A stretch of 34,871 nt of DNA from Lentisphaeria bacterium. Lineage in GTDB: Bacteria; Verrucomicrobiota; Lentisphaeria; Victivallales; Victivallaceae. Made by a program: the position numbers and the translations under genes. Below the pieces are notes generated by a model that saw nothing but the letters and a program-made list of their open reading frames with translations, searched no databases and had not been told where the DNA came from. The stretch is from contig JAGBZM010000038.1 in the NCBI GenBank assembly GCA_017628235.1, positions 1-34,871 on the forward strand, given 5' to 3'. Shown in pieces: positions 33,501 through 34,871 of this stretch (position 1 is its first letter; each line of letters opens with the position of its first letter).

Positions 33501-33668
33501 CGGGCAGATGTGGTTCTGGCCGAAATCAACCCGGAACCCGGAGAGTGGTTTGAATTCAAAAAGTACCGGGTGAAATGGCGCAAGACCTATGAGCGTCCAT
33601 GGATCGTGATCAGAGTAAAAGGCGGTGCATGCAATATCGGTGCATGGCAATCGTTTGAAAAAAAATAA
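30579..33668 (+). CDS. Large secreted glycosidase-like protein (DUF6259-like)
   Basis: This 1029-residue protein has a signal peptide (about 1-23, ending LSGA). A beta-sandwich-like region (about 25-430) is followed by a TIM-barrel-like region (about 430-760) with PLWLVGYDIDSIGTVRTLEE, KVDFIYHDQLPCGRGFPCFD and HTGEDAAETYLRCLDGFMVW, candidate catalytic acidic segments. A C-terminal jelly-roll-like part ends the protein. The layout matches DUF6259-type glycosidases common in Lentisphaerota and Bacteroidota. I infer this from the pattern and could not run a profile search. It is 33 bp after the GH78-like gene with a strong AAGGAG site, so it is in the same operon. It probably acts outside the cytoplasm. 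Confidence 0.65.
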   Translation: MRKVIQCVISVLLSGILCPLSGAVQISNRGYTATAIVADTGNQNGIVLQKGNVFKLEKHNRRYILSLFDAKGNCAIKLESDVPRGRSAVAVQLERVHEQAQGQDGYRAILNINGKRVADYERTPLALPSSNHNLTSDSAFKNKVSQINEQPRLLTGGEIRHLGGVNPDTRWKKTASGKYLETSQLIMGLKTGAGKGSPLLGVYDKLSGQLLIPAGGMDWELQYRDKNGIFRYIDSSAFKFSPVKITAANRKYTIDTVWENGMFQVKNRWQLENGRITQEMSVKTVTPETILERISFPVLRVNKLAGKNFAVIPKFSGVVRNDPTVNMFHRAPYPGGQATMQMTALYNDRGDGVYMAREDGSGQVKELTFSGGSGFYDAVWSVAVPRNCAEIKLPGQGVVERYKGNWFEAGQIYKKFVRTTPWWIEEIPRKDSPQWFMNMPLWLVGYDIDSIGTVRTLEEMRNFYEVPFALETGLLYNKKGKWRFGPDFYYKKNFLNHLDKIQALGIPVGPYYNSRLCYAGETADEENDYSKTGKLYAVKDEYGRERQENYGRTGLHSVMCPASSQWQQQLYDNIARLAAGKVDFIYHDQLPCGRGFPCFDTTHNHLVNDPEGWLKKGHWITYGRIMDELRKKYPQLAHTGEDAAETYLRCLDGFMVWRFGQPGHVPLFQSVYAPRIQFVGRGGDSHTVPGTYESFFPKFGEQLVFNEQIGWLAVQDIPYPSPRRNYIKKLAHLRLAAVNFLNSAEMLAPLKFRTPPETLRCRWGVSELENVTSDKILHGAWQHTDGRVIIIFLNTVNEKQSVSPLIAFNFKNVTICRESGRKIEKFTGKTPEKVELQPYGAEFWIFDAHENDTDVRNLTESLKKTAGIMAGDRGPMIQQRQDFSKYQMRGAVKEPMYAKYAQWMIFAYRATGKNLEHDPGSRFTHWNRNWIAAQDGAVISYGGAFIGKDPDYLEIELATDQKNVKVQFCDIGHDRADVVLAEINPEPGEWFEFKKYRVKWRKTYERPWIVIRVKGGACNIGAWQSFEKK

Positions 33669-33702
33669 GTTTCCCCTAACCAAACAGAAAGGAATTTAAA
33701 TC

Positions 33703-34503
33703 ATGAAAAAACAGATGCTCCAAAAATCAAATTACTCCCTTACCGGTAAGGGAGTAAAGCAAGGCTTTACGCTTATCGAATTGCTTGTGGTTATCGCCAT
33801 CATCGCGATACTGGCGGCGATTCTGCTGCCCGCCCTCAACTCGGCCCGTGAACGCGGCGTAAGTGCCAGCTGCATGAACAATATGAAACAAACCGTTCTG
33901 GGCACTTTGAGCTATGCGACCGACAACAATGACAGTGTCATACTGAAAAGTCAGGACGCTTACCACTCATTTCTCTGGAATGTGCCGTTCAACCGCACAT
34001 CGTCACTGCAAGTTTATAAAAACAGCTATTTTGCAGCAGAGACCATCCGATGCCCCAAAGCCCAAAAACCCCTCCCGCCGGTCGGTGCCAATGGCGAAGG
34101 CGGAGCTGATTACGATAACAACAAAACCTATTATGCTATCGCCTATATGATCGCCAAGCATAAACTTCCTTCCCGTGACCAGAATGGTTATACCACCAAC
34201 GGATGCCTCTCATCTGGCAGCGGTGTGGCTCTGGATATCCGAAAAGTAAAAGAGTCTTCCAAAACTTTTGTCTTTGGTGAAGCTTACCACACCTCAAACA
34301 ACGATTTTCACTACTGGGGCGGATTTGACGGTACTTCAAACTTGTGGTATCTGGCGCACAGCGACCAGATGACCAATGGCTATGTTGACGGTCACGTTGC
34401 CCAAGAAAGCCTCGGATATTACAGTACGCTCAAAGGCGACGGTATTCTTGACAGTAATGCCAAAAGTATGTTCAATTCCCGCCGCAGCATCGTAAGTCTG
34501 TAA
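33703..34503 (+). CDS. Type II pseudopilin-like protein (prepilin N-terminal domain)
   Basis: This 266-residue protein has a prepilin peptidase site, G21-F22, followed by [20 protein letters not shown] with Glu at mature position 5, then [12 protein letters not shown]. The C-terminal part is beta-rich with a late GYVDGHV motif. Such proteins are greatly expanded in Lentisphaerota and usually lie beside glycan-degrading enzymes. Their role, perhaps in surface binding or secretion, is unproven. The leader is long (21 residues), and residues 11-19 (YSLTGKGVK) are encoded by a perfect palindrome, which looks like an in-frame insertion. A GAAAGGA box 7-8 nt upstream supports the ATG. Confidence 0.85.
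   Translation: MKKQMLQKSNYSLTGKGVKQGFTLIELLVVIAIIAILAAILLPALNSARERGVSASCMNNMKQTVLGTLSYATDNNDSVILKSQDAYHSFLWNVPFNRTSSLQVYKNSYFAAETIRCPKAQKPLPPVGANGEGGADYDNNKTYYAIAYMIAKHKLPSRDQNGYTTNGCLSSGSGVALDIRKVKESSKTFVFGEAYHTSNNDFHYWGGFDGTSNLWYLAHSDQMTNGYVDGHVAQESLGYYSTLKGDGILDSNAKSMFNSRRSIVSL
33732..33757. repeat. Perfect 26-bp palindrome inside the pseudopilin leader
   Basis: Arms TTACTCCCTTACC (33732-33744) and GGTAAGGGAGTAA (33745-33757) are exact reverse complements with no spacer. The element starts 29 nt after the A of the start codon and is translated in frame. Confidence 0.95.
33754..33770. repeat. Second hairpin overlapping the palindrome
   Basis: GTAAAGC (33754-33760) and GCTTTAC (33764-33770) flank AAG. 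The left arm shares GTAA with the right arm of the 26-bp palindrome, so the two RNA hairpins exclude each other. The right arm covers the codons at the prepilin cleavage site. Confidence 0.9.
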
Positions 34504-34523
34504 AAAACAAGCTTCATAATGAA

Positions 34524-34561
34524 ATGCACCTCAAAAGACAAGTCTGGCTTTTGAGGTGCAT
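34524..34561. terminator. Long inverted repeat between the pseudopilin and trehalase genes
   Basis: Arms ATGCACCTCAAAA (34524-34536) and TTTTGAGGTGCAT (34549-34561) are perfect 13-bp complements around a 12-nt loop. It lies 20 bp after the pseudopilin stop and could terminate or stabilise that transcript. There is no strong U-tract on the plus strand, so it may be a processing or pausing hairpin instead. Confidence 0.6.
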
Positions 34562-34584
34562 AATCTCATAAAAACTGCAAAGTA

Positions 34585-34871
34585 ATGGATAAAATCAGTC
34601 AGTATATATCTGACCACTGGGATGCCACGGTCAGGTTCAATCCGGCTGACAACGGTACTCTTATCGGTCTGCCGGAAAAGTACATTGTCCCATCGGCCGG
34701 CAACCGTTTTCAGGAATTGTATTACTGGGACACATACTTCGCCTGTCGCGGACTTGCATTGCAGGGGCGCAAAGAACTTGTACGCAGCAATGCAGAAAAC
34801 TTCTTCTGGGAACTGGAAAAATTCGGTTTCATTCCCAATGGCAGCCGGACCTTTTATCTTAATCGTTCCCA
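34585..34871 (+). CDS. Trehalase (GH37), N-terminal part; runs off the window
   Basis: Ninety-five codons are visible from the ATG at 34585. The GH37 signature SAGNRFQELYYWDTYF is present, preceded by IGLPEKYIVP and followed by NAENFFWELEKFGFIPNGSR and TFYLNRS, all in the usual trehalase order. Family members hydrolyse trehalose to two glucose, although some bacterial paralogues act on other disaccharides. No signal peptide is seen, so it is probably cytoplasmic. The ribosome-binding site is weak. The gene lies 81 bp after the pseudopilin and continues beyond the right edge. Confidence 0.85.
   Translation, partial: MDKISQYISDHWDATVRFNPADNGTLIGLPEKYIVPSAGNRFQELYYWDTYFACRGLALQGRKELVRSNAENFFWELEKFGFIPNGSRTFYLNRS

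Overview
The window looks like chromosomal DNA of a Lentisphaerota (Victivallis-like) gut bacterium. The main pointers are a type II pseudopilin ([10 protein letters not shown] start, late DGHV motif) placed among glycan-degrading enzymes, and a housekeeping gene set with PVC-like divergence. This assignment is an inference from gene content. I see no rRNA, tRNA, CRISPR array, phage or transposase.

Layout. 1-6551 (+): a SpoU RNA methyltransferase translationally coupled to a divergent NAD kinase, a MATE exporter, a small lipoprotein, a PIN-PhoH ATPase, a phosphodiester-glycosidase (NAGPA) domain protein and a membrane ankyrin protein. 6588-12815 (-): folD-hisB-carB followed by a SpoIIE-type phosphatase with a TTG start. 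12949-17267 (-): a tightly overlapping operon of LysM/YkuD protein, accA, GNAT acetyltransferase, CYTH protein and rarA. 17474-18547 (+): tsaD, divergent from that operon. 18552-24525 (-): acpP, fabF, LysM lipoprotein, phoH, pgpH-type 7TM-HD phosphodiesterase and ybeY. 24811-27542 (+): an exported thioredoxin-fold/TPR-like protein, a 260-bp structured intergenic region and mnmE. 27551-34871: a carbohydrate locus with an AraC regulator (-) diverging from a GH78-like glycosidase, a large secreted DUF6259-like protein, a pseudopilin and the start of a trehalase.

How the parts fit. The middle of the window joins fatty-acid synthesis (acpP, fabF, accA), wall-binding LysM proteins, c-di-AMP turnover and ribosome or RNA maturation (phoH, ybeY, tsaD, mnmE, trmH). 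The right end looks like a small regulated saccharide-use locus: AraC would sense a sugar and bind twin half-sites 21 bp apart, just upstream of an extended -10 promoter that drives the hydrolases.

Most worth a second look: a perfect 26-bp palindrome in frame inside the pseudopilin leader, overlapping a second hairpin; the folded intergenic region before mnmE; the AraC half-sites; a RarA with Walker A Lys replaced by Gln; a YkuD domain without its catalytic Cys; and a recurring TATATT -10 box across predicted promoters.
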